Notes: generated by a model not told the origin, from the sequence alone. A DNA stretch of 64,000 bases from Lactarius indigo (GCA_025766275.1 JAFKAC010000160.1:39351-103350); one strand, 5' to 3'. Positions 34,147-46,155 are shown, counted from the first letter of the stretch. Made by a program: numbers and translations.

Positions 34147-35586
34147 ATGTCCGCGGACACTCTGCAAACCTTGCAAAACGCTGCGATCACGTTGGCTTCC
34201 TTGTCGGGCCTCTTCGGTGAGTGGACATATCGCTCTGTTATTGCGTGGCATGACTAACCCCCGCCAATATAACAGGAGTGTACTTCGTCCTGTTCGTGCT
34301 TGCAGTCTGGTCAACATACCGACGGGGCTCGTCGTCATTAAAAAGGCTAAGATGGGCCACTATCCTCCTGTATGTGCAGTGTCGTCTCTGGTATATCATG
34401 TTTCACCTGTTTTTTTCCCATAGCTTCATAATTCTCCTAGTTCATTTTATTACGCGCGCTCTTGAGTTCTCGCGCGCGCGCCTTCAAAACGACTCGGACA
34501 TAGAATTGCTTAGGTGGTCGATCCCCCTAACGGTTGTCGGGAAGTAAGTCACCTTAAATGCGGTCACCCCGAATACTTATGCATCTGTTTTCCCAAGTGT
34601 CACGACAACCTCTGCTGTAAGTTCCCAGTATGCCAAGTATTTCGTGTTTTATATCCATCCCGTTTTCCACTTAGGCCCTCTTATCCGATGGGACCCTTGC
34701 ATGGCGTTTCTATGTCATTTTCGGCAAGAAAAAGTGGGCCCTATATCTTCCTGCAACCGCCGTTGTGGTGAATGCTTGTGAGTCACATACCAGTTTACTC
34801 TCATATAGCTTATATTTTCTTGTCCCGACGTAGTACTCTGCTGGTCTGCAGATGCGCAGCATCTCGCTATCTATTTTAACAGAGACTTCTACGAGAACAC
34901 TCCACTCCCGGTAACTCTAGATATCACAGTGGCCTGGGGCTGGTTCATATTCCTCATCAACACTTTATTGACCGGAGGCATTTTGTACAAACTCACGTTA
35001 GACAAATTATTATGTTTTATGTGAGCATATATCTAACTTTTCCATTTTAGGTGGGCCACTCGCGTCGTGCAAGGTCTGCGTAACGACGGCCAGCTGCTGC
35101 TTTCCTCTCAAAAGTACGACAACGCTCTTCGTGCAGTCATCGAGTCTGCTCTCGTCACTTGGATTAAGATTCTTATCTACGAGATCACGTCACTTGGTCC
35201 GATGGGTCATATCACTGTACGTACCACGCTCCTCGAGTTGCAAGAGGTTCCGAATGAAAGGTGGACAGACGAACCTTAACGTTGGATACGTCATGTTACA
35301 AATCATACCTATATTCTTCGCAAGTGGATTTACTTTGATCTGACTCACGTACGCGAATGCTCACTCGCCTTTCACTTAGGGAATCTCACAGAGCCTGATC
35401 ACGGCTCGTCATGGCTTGACTAGGGAGACACCGGCTTCGGAGAGCGCCCATTACCAGTTATCGCAATTAAGCTGCCATCTGAATCGGAGAATGCCAACAT
35501 ATAACGCTTTCGCGGATACGTTGACCAATACAGTGTCTCAGGCGGAGGTCCCAGGAGCGAAGACTGTGACAAAGGGATTCGCGTGA
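34147..35586 (+). CDS. Gene F, second seven-transmembrane family, intact
   Basis: ATG 34147 gives MSADTLQTLQNAAITLASLS. About eight exons join in frame: GVYFVLFVLAVWSTYRRG; WATILLFIILLVHFITRALE (intron donor GTATGT inside the ILL codons); LRWSIPLTVVG; NVTTTSAALLSDGTLAWRFY; LCWSADAQHLAIYFNRDFYE then TPLPVTLDITVAWGWFIFLI; RWATRVVQGLRNDGQLLLSS; IESALVTWIKILIYEITSL; MLQIIPIFF; GISQSLITARHGLTRETPAS, ending VTKGFA. The product is about 330 residues with seven hydrophobic segments and a cytosolic-type tail. The W-R-x-Y after the third or fourth segment and the GISxSLITARHG end are typical of a common agaricomycete 7TM family of unknown function. It is unrelated in sequence to family C. It looks intact, unlike its A and B neighbours. 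Confidence 0.7.
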
Positions 35587-35785
35587 AGTGATCATCTGAC
35601 GATCACCTTGATCGCCTGTGTGTTTCTCCTCTCTGTGTACAGTATCGAATTATACCGATCCGTCTCCGTGACACTGGTTATCGATGTCTTCCATCCCGGC
35701 ACAGTGCGTATATTCCACGAAGCTAATATATTGTGAGGGAGTTCGTTGTAAAGATTGTTCACTTTGTCGGAGGAATATCTCGACG

Positions 35786-36770
35786 ATGCTACGCCCTGGG
35801 ACCCCAGTACGATTCGGTTCTATTCGCTTTCCGCTCGTATGGACGCACTCCTATCCAGATTGTATCCGCCCGGCCATTCAAAGAAACAAATAGGATCAAA
35901 ACGCTCATACACTCATACACTTCAGCTTCGCCATCATTAACTTGCGCGGTTCTCGACAGCGTCCTCCTTCTCCCCCCGGGCTACGGCTATGCCCGGTCCA
36001 TCTGGTACGCTGCGGACGCCACGAATCGGAAATCTCGAGCAATTACACCAATTTCGACTTGCTGTGCCGCAACGGAACCAAGACGAGTTCTCGGTTCCCC
36101 GATCCAATTCTGCCCTGTCTGCTCGTACGGGTTCTGCAGAATCCGGCAATAATGTCTATTCGCAGTAGCCAGCGATTATGACGGCTTATGGTGTCGTTCC
36201 GTACAAAGGTCGTCGAGCCCGAGGTGGGTGATCTCACCGCCATCCGCTCTCATCATCCCCGCGACAGAATCACATCAGTACGGAAAAGCAGGTCTCGACC
36301 TCAATTCAGTTCCGCGTGTTTGATCACGGGATGGCGGACTGAAGCTTTGGGCTGCGCGTTCAGACTCAGAGGCTATGGAGGGTGGGCACCAAGGTCGAGT
36401 TGCGGAGGTTCTCGCACACGACCCTCCCTCGCCACATGGATAAGGTCGGCTCGTTCACGCCATGGTACAATACGACGGATCAACTTCCAAGCTTCAGATG
36501 CGAATTGGGTCCAAATGGCTGGTCCGCAAGGTGCGCTCATGGGGGATACTGAGTAGATGTGACGTGTACAAAAGCAAAACCGATTTGCGCGTAGATGACC
36601 CCACCGTTATCAAGTATCTGCGGCCTTCCTGTTATTAACCACAACTTTACATGGTACAGAACCAAAATATCTCACGCCACGGGAGCACAATCAGCTCGTA
36701 GTTCAGTCAGCTTTGTATCCGTTATCCCAAAGCTGGAGTCATACAGCCAGATTTGTGCACAGTGTAATAG
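35786..36770 (+). pseudogene. Family B copy 6 (But2-like membrane protein)
   Basis: The start region (MLRPGTPVRFGS) aligns with MMQSAG-type starts. Hydrophobic peptides and the NFDLLCRNGTKT segment are present but in different frames. The 3' part retains DHGMAD, GTKVELRRFSHTTL-type and PWYNTTDQLPSFRCELG-type residues across frames, then DDPTVIKYLRP. It has multiple indels. It starts only 200 bp after gene F and converges on C6. Confidence 0.45.
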
Positions 36771-37105
36771 TACATGCCAAAATGTCAATAGTTGTACTTT
36801 GTTTTTCCTGTCCGAGTACAGTACAGTAAGCAAAGACGAAAGATATTTGGGCGAGGCATAGACCGAATTCGAGGCTGGTCCAAAGTGGACCAGACCAGTT
36901 CGTGGGAAAGATGCGGTAAGTAAGGTGTGGAGGGGAGAAAGGGCCGTCTCTTGACGTCCAGTTAGGAATTTGCGAGTAAGTAAAGGACTGGAGTCAATGG
37001 AGTCGATGTGCATTTCATATACGTTCGTGACATCACAAAAGTCGAATGCTACCTGCGAATATGGTCTTATTTAATAGGACACGACGACAAATTACTGACC
37101 AAGGG
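36771..37105. repeat. B6-C6 convergent spacer
   Basis: No gene. It shares phrases (gaccgaattcgaggctggtccaa) with the B-C spacers at 0.56-0.69, 7.98-8.23, 11.6-11.9 and 15.64-15.9 kb. Confidence 0.5.
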
Positions 37106-38574
37106 TCACAGGCCCGTTTCCTCATCGGGTCTTCGTGACGCTTTGGATGGGACTTGCTTATCAGAGTCGATCGCGTGCTCGCGACAAATCGTGTACACGT
37201 ATGATGACATGTCACCAGCCCTGGGCGGAACAGGTGTTGGCCCCCTCGCAAACTGCATTCCAGTCGAATAGGTCGAATAGTATTTAACCGGGCTCTTCTG
37301 CATGGCGACGAGGGTGATTATGAGCGTCGGATATAAACCCTGTGTCAGGACAGTATTTAGTGCCCAAGAGAATGTGTATAATGACACACGTGCCGCAGAA
37401 CTCACTGAGACAATCAATAAGACGTTGTTCATAACAGTGAATCCTGGGTCAGGCATCACATTGAACGCCGAGATCAAATATACAATCTGATATTGCGCAG
37501 TGAGCCCCTGTGCGAGTATAGACGCTCATGGGAGTAAGACATACCCAAAGGCAGCAATAAATAAAACCGGACTCGATGAGCAAAGCGAAGACCCTCTCGA
37601 CCCTCACAGATCTACTTGCTTCGCCTAAATGTTTCCTGACTGTGATGCGGTGTTGCCTACGCCAGCGACACGGTCAGATATGGTGGTTGTCCGGAGTCGA
37701 GTGGAAGAAGAGCACACCAAGCCTTCCAGGCGATCAACCCGGTGGAGACCAGATTAGTTCCCAGTGTTGGGCCGACCATGATTAGGGGACCAAAATTCGC
37801 GGTGATTGAAATACTGTTATAGGGTGGTCTGAAGGTGGGTATGACGCTGAGACCAAGTTCACACCCAGCAGCAGCTACGAGCACCGATCCTGATGAGAAA
37901 ACAACGACGACTTGGAGGGGTCCCTTGTACGTGCCTGTAGTTCCAAGGATGAAGAGCAGAAGAACGGCGATGACGCGTTTGTCTCTGTTCCAGAGAACAA
38001 CCGCGCGCCAGGCACAGATAATATCGCTTAGAATATACTGAACAGCCCTTAGTTGAGTCAAGCAGATGACAAGGAAGTATCGTACGTGCGCACCATTAGG
38101 CGTCTAAAAGTTTCCACCACAATAAAGACGGCGCTGAGGCGACCGAAAGACCATACGTTGGTATCCGTGAAGTCGAGTAACAACTTCATTTGCTGAAACC
38201 CGAAAGCTGTCTCTAGCACCAGTGCGACGATTGCCAGGGCGAACATGAAGGTTGTGATTCCAAACATGAACATTCTAGGTCGAAACGAAGTGAAACCCGG
38301 TGTGCTCCTGAAAGTCGTCTACTGTAAGCATACATTATCCCTCTTTCAAAAGTATAAATGAATCTCACAGTAGGACGTGGACCGAGGCAACGTAGAGTAC
38401 GATATAGACGCCTAAGGTGCAGAGAGCAACGTCTGAGAAACTGGAGTAGCAACGGCGAGTCTATTCTCCCTCACCATATACGATACCAACAAAAAGGTTG
38501 TCGTACACTGTCAGTTTGTATTGACCATAGAAAAATACGGGATCAAAAATCACGGCGGAGTCATCGCTGGACAT
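37106..38574 (-). CDS. Family C copy 6, seven-transmembrane protein
   Basis: ATG 38574 gives MSSDDSAVIFDPVFFYGQYK then LTVYDNLFVGIVYG. The exons follow the family plan: IVLYVASVHVLL (donor GTGAGA in place of GTGAGG); MFMFGITTFMFALAIVALVL; RLSAVFIVVETFRRLM; ILSDIICAWRAVVLWNRDKR; AAAGCELGLSVIPTFRPPYN through GPLIMVGPTLGTNLVSTGLI; VERVFALLIESGFIYCC; LISAFNVMPDPGFTVMNN; and GLYPTLIITLVAMQKSPVK to a tail ending RRPDEETGL. In this copy the intron after LGTTG keeps an open frame, so retention would not cause a stop. No lesion is seen. Function unknown. Confidence 0.62.
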
Positions 38575-39060
38575 GAGGGCGAAATGGAGTGGCGGAGGGC
38601 AGGTCAAAGCGTGAGGCCAAGTTCGGGGCAAAGAAAGTTCATTCATTGCTCCCTGCGGATTCTTAAGTTTTAGACATTTGCCATAGCCGCTGTCAGAGCA
38701 ACCGTCGACTATAGGTCAATTATGCGAGATACAAAAGTGGAAGAGCCATACGAAATGGGCATATCGTCGATCAGAAGTGAACGTAGTGAACGCCGAACAG
38801 GCTCAAATACTGTAGTCAGATAGTCCAGATGATGTGCCAGTGGGACATCACATGGGTCGCGTCTGTCACATCTGAGTCATTTTGCGTTGCTTTGCAACTC
38901 GCACCAGCTCCGAGTTCCTGTAATGACAGACTGAGACCGGATACATCGGTGAGACGGCGTTCGACTGCAATGACTCATTTGACGGTACAATGGTAGAGAA
39001 GCGCTCAAATCGGGCCTTTTCCCTTCCTTTTCTTTTTGAAATCCATTTATATTCTGATAA
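38575..39060. repeat. Upstream flank of C6 (array repeat)
   Basis: Homologous to 3,290-3,870 and the other C flanks. No gene. Confidence 0.45.
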
Positions 39061-39850
39061 CTTAGGGCATGGACCCTGATCGGGCCTGACCGAGCTGACC
39101 GATCGCCACTGGCTGCCCGATGGCACGATACAGACGGTGATGATGCCGAAAGGAGTCAAGAGACAGCACACCGTAATTCCTATGGCGCTGGGCCGACTAC
39201 ATAAGAATTATGAGGCTCACCTACGGGGCTCGGGCCAAGACCAACAACACGCAGCAGTGCCACAAGAATGAGCAAGCTACTAGCGACTAATGAATAAAAC
39301 ACGGCGAAGGCAACCTGACAAAGAAATATGGGGGTAAAGGCGACGGACCGTAATGTGGAGGCCGCTGCAGACCCCAGAGGTGAACCGTAGCGGGGAGAGC
39401 GTCTAAGAAGTATCCGGGGCATAGATTAGTACCAGGATGATCGGAGGTGTGCACGAGGCCCAGGGTAATCACCGCACGACGACTGCATGGTAGACGTGTC
39501 CAGACAGGGCATTTGCACGGATAGCTCCGAGTCCAAAGTAGCCCCAGCTGAGCTACCTTTTCCGTGGGAAGGGTCGTCCCACCTTTCGAGTGTTCGTACA
39601 CGTTCATGGGCTGTTCAGCTCGTTGGTCTCGTTAGAGATCTAGTGCCCAGTCGTTCAGTGCGGGTACTGCCGGGCACCATGATCTTGTCGTCATCCTCCC
39701 GCTCGGAGACCAAACGTAGGGGGAGATAACAAGGGGCAATTTTACCGGGGCATTACTTGCAGTGCCAGGGAGATTTGAATTGAGTCAGCCACCCTGTTGT
39801 ACTAGGGGGAGAAGCAGAAGGGGGAGGATGTCTGACGTTGATCCCAAAAA
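39060..39850 (-). repeat. Block E copy 3
   Basis: Longest E reading: a - strand frame at 39,422-39,180 holds VAFTPIFLCQVAFAVFYSLV and ASSLLILVALLRVVG, two adjacent hydrophobic segments, ending at a GTGAGC-type site. An upstream frame starts MNVYEHSKGGTTL (39,607). A further hydrophobic peptide (TVCCLLTPFGIITVCIV) follows at about 39.15 kb, so a multi-pass membrane protein may once have been encoded. Confidence 0.42.
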
Positions 39851-39944
39851 GTATCATGGTTCTCACGGTCACAGCCTGAGGCGGAGCGAGGCACCTTGAA
39901 GTATTGTCTTTGAGTGAGCGGGTATGTCACAGATCTCCTTCCTT

Positions 39945-40890
39945 CATACAAGTGTTTCCTTACTAAGACGCGGTGTTGCCTATGCCAGCGACCTGGCCAG
40001 TGATGGTCATCTGGAGTCGGACGCAAGATGAGCGCACCAAGCCCTCCAGGCGATCAACTGCCGGAGATCAGATTAATTCCCAGTGTTGGGCCAACCACGA
40101 TCAGGGCACGCACTCCAGATTTCACGTTGCTTTCGCCTTAAATACGGTGGTGGGATGGGCTGAAGAGGAGTACGAGGCCGAGACCAAGATCACACCTAGC
40201 AGTAGCTGCGAGTATTGGTTCCAGTGAGCACAGAATGACAACTACGAACGATCACTTTTAAGTATCTGTCTTCCCAAGGACGAGAGTAGAAGGATGGAAA
40301 TGACGCGTTTGTCTCTGTTCCACAGGACCTCCGCGCGTCATCTACTGATATTATCGCTTAGAATATACTAAAAAGCCACCAGTTGACTCAAGAAGACGAT
40401 ATAGAAGTATCGTACAGGCGCACCACCAAACGTGTAATAGTTGTCACTACAGCAACGATGACGTTGGCACGATATGCAGGCCATACATTTCCAGTCGTGG
40501 GGTCGAGGAACAACTACATTTGCTGAAGCCCGAGCGCAGTTTCTAGCACGAGTGCGATGATTCCCAAGGCGAACATGAAGGTCGTGATTCCAAACATGGA
40601 AATTCTAGGCCGAGACGAAGTGAAACACGATTTGCTCCTGAAAGTTATCAACTGTAAGCGTGTATCGCCCATTTTTCAAAAGTACAAACAAACCTCACAG
40701 GAGGACGTGGACCGAGGTAATATAGAGTGCGACATAGACGCCTGAGATGCAGAGCACAATGGCTCATAACTTGGAGTACTAACAGCGGTCTCTTGCCCTC
40801 ACCATATATGATACCGACGAATAGGTTGTCGTAAACTGTCAGTTTGTATCGATAGAAGCACGTGGCAACGTCGGGAGCATCGTTGGACAT
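39945..40890 (-). pseudogene. Family C copy 7 (7TM), truncated
   Basis: It starts MSNDAPDVATCFYRYKLTVY. The third exon reads MFGITTFMFALGIIALVLE and then a TAG in place of the K codon found in C6 (LGLQQM, stop). The later exons are diverged, and sequence similarity stops after the VRKHL exon near 39,945, so the last two membrane segments and the tail are absent. A diverged form of the LINE target site is at 40,090. Confidence 0.6.
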
Positions 40891-41770
40891 GGCGGCTAAT
40901 TGGTGTGGCGTGGGCAGACCAACGTGATGCCATCAAAGCTCATCGAAGACCCTTAAGTACATGGTAGACATTTGTTGCAGCGTCTGTAAGAGCGGGGACT
41001 GCCAACTGTCTGTGAACTATGTAGGTAACCTGGTCGTACGAAAGATTCATAAAGATCGGATCGGATGGTGGGATCCCCAGCGGCCAACGGCCTCAAACGG
41101 CCGAAATGATGTGAGATATACATCTGTCCCACAGTGACCAGAGTCGGGTGTATTGCTTGCCTCGCAATTTGCTCTGGCTCCCTAGGAATTCGTGTCACGA
41201 CAGACCAGATACTCAGAGCATTAGGGAGACGGCATGAAAATGCGATCCCTCACCAATACAGTACGCGGTACTCATGTAGAGAAGCCTCGAGAAGTACAAC
41301 GTCTTTGCCAACACCCGACAGGACCGGACCGACGGCTTGGGAAGTCGACCCAACAAAGCTCGAAGATTGGCATTTGCGACAGAACCAATGCAGCTCTCAC
41401 TGGAATAGCTCCGGAACGTATCGCAGAAAGTACCGGCCAAATTATACTATTTTAGCACCGAAAATACTGGACTGGACTAAACGACCAATCGGCAATTGAT
41501 GGTATGTGGTGCATCATGATCATGCCACTTCTGAGCACCCCTGAGCATCTCCCAGTCTCGTGTGTCCTCCCGGAGCACCACAGATGCGTAACACAACCGT
41601 CATTATGAATGTCTGATGGATGTCTTATTTGAAGTTTGAACGATTGAGACAGTCATCAGAACGTAGCGCATGGCCTATACCATTGGCCCGACATAAATTG
41701 CGGCAACTCCGAGACAAAGCTGAATCCGCACAGTCCCCCACTTTGCCGAAAATTCCTGTCTAACAGTATC
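40891..41770. other. Array edge
   Basis: The first 300 bp resemble other C-gene upstream flanks; after about 41,200 the similarity ends. Several short open frames exist with no recognisable motif. I see no gene. Confidence 0.45.
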
Positions 41771-42153
41771 ATGCACTTCCTCCATCTCTATGTCATGTCT
41801 ATTGCGCTTGTGGCCTCGGCCTCAGCATTAGTGGTTGCGCCCACCTTAAAACCAGCCGAGAAACCAGGAGACGATGAGGCCAAAAGTGTGCCTTTCTCTT
41901 GCGAAAGCTTCTGGATTCCGCTTGCTCACTGGTATTCTATGTCGTGTCTATTGCGCTTGTGACCTCAACCTCAGCATTAGCAGCTACGGAAACCTCGAAA
42001 CTAGCTGATAATGAGGCCACCGGTGTGCCTTTCGGTTGCAAAAAACCAAAAAAAGGTGTGCCTTTCTCTCGCGAAAGCTTCGGAATTCTGAATTCAGCTT
42101 TCTCACTGGTCTTTGTTGTCTTGATGATCAGGCCTACCGTCTCCGCCCCCTAG
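41771..42153 (+). CDS. Small secreted protein locus with internal tandem repeat
   Basis: The first frame (41,771-41,962, 63 aa) starts MHFLHLYVMSIALVASASAL, a likely signal peptide, then an acidic stretch and KSVPFSCESFWIPLAHW. A second, overlapping frame (41,899-42,153, 84 aa) repeats the pattern: SIALVTSTSALA, then GVPFGCKKPKKGVPFSRESF. At DNA level a unit of roughly 140-150 bp carrying GTGTGCCTTTCTC and GCGAAAGCTTC recurs, with a third partial copy. Whether the two frames are separate genes or are joined by splicing is unclear. The KPKK site before the second VPF unit could be a Kex2-type cleavage site. Function unknown. Confidence 0.4.
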
Positions 42154-42159
42154 GTACAT

Positions 42160-43060
42160 GTATAGCGGATTTTTTGTTTGAAGGTCCTTTGTCCCCGCCA
42201 CTCGTATGTAGTGCGCATATGTTGCATTCCTGAGAAGGCACGTGAGAGAACGAGTCGCGTCACTGGTACTTTATCCGGAGGGGCATCGGGTCTGCGAATG
42301 CTGGTCGTATTATTGAGTTTGAGTGTTTGTAACTGGCTGTTCGCAACAAGGTTCGCAAGCTGACACCACTGTCTTTGGCGGTCCATGGTGATCACGGAAG
42401 TTATCAACTTGATATTTTATTTGACACTACTCGTGCCGCAAGTTGAACATTAGAACCAGACATAGATGGACCAGATCCGGGTGCGATCCGAGGACCACTT
42501 CTCTGTTGAACGCAACAAGAGAAAGGCAACTCGACACAATTCCTGGATTTACATATACCTTGAACGGGTTTTTTTGTTATCTAAACGACGTTATTGTTCA
42601 CACACCCCACCATCGCAAGAACAAAAGAGCGCATGCCGGTGGTGTCCACATCGCGTTGATTCAGGAGAAGATCGAAGTAACCGCTTTACATGCAATGAAC
42701 ATTGGACAACCAAGCCACAGGGTGTGTCCCCGAGAAATTCGTACATTCAACTACTTAGCTGCTTGCAGTCGTACTCGAACTATGGATTCCGCATGACAGA
42801 AAATATGGACTCTGGTGCTAAGGGTAATCACATATCAGTGTTCACTCTTAACGCAGCAAGCGCATCAAACTGACCAAATATTCTCATCGTAGGGGTCGAT
42901 CTTCTAAATCTCGGCCTCCCACGATTGACGCGCACGCTTCACGGTGCGAACACACTTTTTCGCGTCCGAAGAACCCCACTCGTTCAGGGGTGTGAGTAAG
43001 AGCTGATGACGTCGTCGCCAGAGTGAGGATACGCGAAGCATCGGTTTTCCAAGAGGAAAA
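42160..43060. other. Intergenic, nothing recognised
   Basis: Open frames around 42,443-42,873 (+) have no motif, signal peptide or splice logic that I could support. Confidence 0.4.
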
Positions 43061-43061
43061 A

Positions 43062-43163
43062 CTAACCAGTAACTCTGTCCTTCGTAGAAACCCGCAATGG
43101 AACAGCAGCACCATTCCCGGCGGTGAGCACGAGTAAGACGACCAAGAGATGGATCGTGCGCAT
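43062..43163 (-). CDS. Small secreted peptide or first exon
   Basis: ATG 43163 gives MRTIHLLVVLLVLTAGNGAA, a strong signal peptide, then VPLRVSTKDRV. A GTTAGT donor overlaps the stop codon, and an ACATCAG-like acceptor lies about 60 bp beyond, so this may be the first exon of a longer small secreted protein. The MRTIxLLVxxL start resembles that of the peptide at 46,042 (MRSISLLVFVISL). Confidence 0.35.
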   Translation of the reverse strand: MRTIHLLVVLLVLTAGNGAAVPLRVSTKDRVTG

Positions 43164-43169
43164 TGTGGT

Positions 43170-45700
43170 CTGATCAACACCAGCGAGAGGGGAATGAGAG
43201 CAGACACGCCGAGAAGGGACGAAGGCTTTCTGAAGGGCTGTGTTAGAACAATTGCTAGTAGACGAACCTTTATATGTTTTGACCGAGGAACAAGCCAGGC
43301 GGCTCCGTTGTAGTCACTCGATGTCACCTGGATTGCTGTCACCGCTTTAGGAAATGCGTCTACTATACATGGGGTACGTCCTCAGAGTCTCAGCCAAGTA
43401 GTATGTCTTCGCCGGGCCCAGAGACGCTCACCAGAAGGCCCGCTGGAGGCGGGCGAAGTGACGCGGACCCGGAAAGAAGCGCCTGAGAGAGATGGGGGAG
43501 CAGAGCCCACCACAGAAATTCACGCGTTGCTAGGCCTTGACCTGGTCTTGGCGACCGGCACCATACAGGGGTCGTGACATGGTCGGGGATCGTCGTTCAT
43601 AAATGAAATTCGCGGGAGCGTTCCGTGCAGAGGCCATCGCTTGATTGCATCATGAGAGGGGAATCCACATTCCTGAAGCAGTCTGAATCGAGACGTACTA
43701 TCCCCCCGCACGAGCGATCGAAGTCGGTAACACATCTGGTGATGACCTTCTCTTCCGCGAAACACGGGGCAACATCCTTCGCTCGGCGCAGTCGGAATCT
43801 GGAATCGCTACAGAAGGCGGCTATGAAAATTATGACTGTGTCGCACATGAGAGCATATCACGCCAGAAGCGACTAAAACAATAAATCACAGAGAATGGGG
43901 CCTAGCGAAAGAGTCCCCGTTCCCTCTCCTCAGAACTCGACTTGATCACATATAGAAGCTGCCTTCTACGGTCTCGGATCCACCGGGGAAAGACAGCTCT
44001 GCTCCCTATGAGTGAATTTGTCATCACTCCGGGGCAAAGCACCCAAAGAGATATCGATAGGCGTACGAACCCTCGGGGCTTCAGTACACCCTCGAGAGCC
44101 TGGGTATCGCGCGTTTTTCAACCGCAGGGTACAAAGTCAAAGAGAAGAGAAGAGAAGACTTTCGCCTTTAGTTCAGCCTGAATAATGGATACTACAGCAC
44201 ATGCAGCGATAGAAAGAAGGGGTGACTTGGAGTGCTCGACACAAATGCGTGGTGATATGAGTCGGAGAAGATCGGTAGCTCAGAGAACGAATTTCCGGGA
44301 GAAAGAACAGAGGCAAGCGAGTTGGAGAAGCTGACGCGGTACCGCTGGTGACAGAAGAATCGTTTGTCGATTGACATCGACTTTGCCGAGAATACTTCTA
44401 TATCCGTGTTAGAAGCCGACGGCGGTCTACGCGACTCACCGCAACGACGTGTCGAACGAAAAGAAAAGAAAAACGACGATGACGACGACGACAGAGCCCA
44501 TGGGAGGATACCTATCAAGGGGAGTTTCACTGTCTGACGGTGGCAAAAGGACACCCAGGATACGAGAAGTGGGTGAGAAGCATACGCAATGCTACTACAA
44601 AAAGCAGAATTCGAGTGACGGAACAACGGACGAGAGACAGTAACAAATGCGGTGACTCCAAGTTAATAAATTGGTTCAGTTGGTGATGCTTCCCTGCAGT
44701 GGGTGCAAAGACGGGAATGTGGTTTGAGTCGACGACTCGGATCCCAACAACATGGTGCAGACAATGCCAATGGAACGGCAAAGCCCTCACCCGGTTCCGG
44801 TAATTCCGGTAACTGCCGCCCCCGCTGATCTTCAAGTTTTTTTGATCCCATTTCTGAGTGCATCGCAGTACCGCGACAGAACCCTATGTGGTACTTCACT
44901 ACATAGTAACATTTGTTCCTCCGTACTGTAATAAAGTATCCTCTCACTGACCATACCAAGCAGTTAAGTTGCAATCTCGGCTGCAAGTTGCATTGCAAGA
45001 TGCCATGATATTGCAGGATTACACTGGGCCAGTATCGCTCTCACTGGCACCGGTCACCTCTGATGTGGAGAGTGCGGGTAGGAGCGAGTGTCGCTGTAAG
45101 CGCCAATCGGAAAAAATGCCATGGAGTACAAACGAGGGTTCACAGTAATATAGAATTCCACGAAGGCTTCTTGTTATCATTGTCCGAGTCACCATAATAG
45201 TGGTCTCAGAGGCTCAGACTCAGGGCGGTGGCAACGCACCTTCCGCAAATGGTACATCCCAGCATCAGAGGTATACGAGAGACCGCACAAGTAAAGAACA
45301 CGCTTCGGTGACTAGGGCAAGTCCCCGAGCCCATTGTAACATTCGAGAAACACAAAACGGGGTTCCAATCTAACACAACAGGTGGCCTATTGCCGTCTGA
45401 ACATGGTCTTCCCTGCGATGCGACATGTCACGCGCAGTACGGTGTGTCGTTCGAAGTTCCAGTTTGGAATTCGAACGTTCAAAAACGATTGCTGACAACA
45501 AGACGGCGGAGCGATGATGCACAAGATGAGAGGGAAACGAGGCCATTCGGGATCGTTGTTCATGAAGCAAAAGAGGTGTACACAAGAAAGCTACTGCAGT
45601 TGATTACAGTAGGTCCGACTACGTCGAGCTTAGAGCTCTGAGGTCACAAGAGAGTCCTTAAGTACTACAACGGTCTGGTCATAGATGCAACGAGTCATAC
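43170..45700. other. Gene-poor stretch
   Basis: No supported gene. The longest frame (44,192-44,626, -) is serine-rich, with no motif. From about 45,057 the sequence is the first copy of the tandem duplication described for 45,057-47,290. Confidence 0.4.
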
Positions 45701-45709
45701 GCTTCCGAG

Positions 45710-46042
45710 TCATACAGAACATCGAGTCAACGAGTTGGGAGAGCGTAGAAGAAAAGTGAGGGTACGAGAAAAGTGAGTTGAGTCATGTAGAGCCAAGAAC
45801 GTAACACGACATCTCCCTTTATGATTCGGCAATCGCTCACACCGGTGGCGATCTTTTCCAATCGGGGAGGCCGCCTGTATTAGAAGCTGTATCAAGGAAT
45901 TGGGGAGTGAGTCGAAACAAAAGAAAGGAGATGGTGGAGACTGACTCCCGCCTGGTCCACGCTTGTCCTGGTCTATGGTGGGACTGGCGGCGGCAAGGAA
46001 GGCGAGCGAAATAACGAAGACTAAAAGGCTGATGGAGCGCAT
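45710..46042 (-). CDS. Small secreted protein with Kex2-type site
   Basis: ATG 46042 gives MRSISLLVFVISLAFLAAAS, a clear signal peptide, then PTIDQDKR and GPGG. The DKR is a good Kex2 site right behind a short propeptide. The uninterrupted frame is 110 aa and ends with a cysteine pair (RCERLPNHKGRC). A GTCAGT donor after GPGGS may start an intron, as the paralogue has GTACGT there, so the mature C-terminus is uncertain. It is probably a secreted peptide or effector-like protein; no family is recognised. Confidence 0.45.
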   Translation of the reverse strand: MRSISLLVFVISLAFLAAASPTIDQDKRGPGGSQSPPSPFFCFDSLPNSLIQLLIQAASPIGKDRHRCERLPNHKGRCRVTFLALHDSTHFSRTLTFLLRSPNSLTRCSV

Positions 46043-46147
46043 AATAATAGGATTGTGGTATATCTCGCGTCAAGAGTGGGGTGTATGATTGTTCGAGAGG
46101 AACTAGAGACTCGGAATTGGTGAAGGAAAGGGAAGATGGATTGGCAG

Positions 46148-46155
46148 CTTAAATA
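46148..46155 (-). promoter_or_regulatory. Possible TATA box of the secreted-protein gene
   Basis: TATTTAAG on the - strand, 106 bp before the ATG at 46042. The duplicated copy at about 47,350 has a degraded form (TACTTAGG). Confidence 0.35.

Noticed and set aside
1..41200. Repeat-induced point mutation (RIP) as the cause of array decay
   Set aside because: Lesions are mostly small indels and varied substitutions rather than consistent C to T changes, and several C copies are intact.
44192..44626. 144-codon serine-rich - strand frame
   Set aside because: No motif, signal peptide or paralogue; composition is low complexity.
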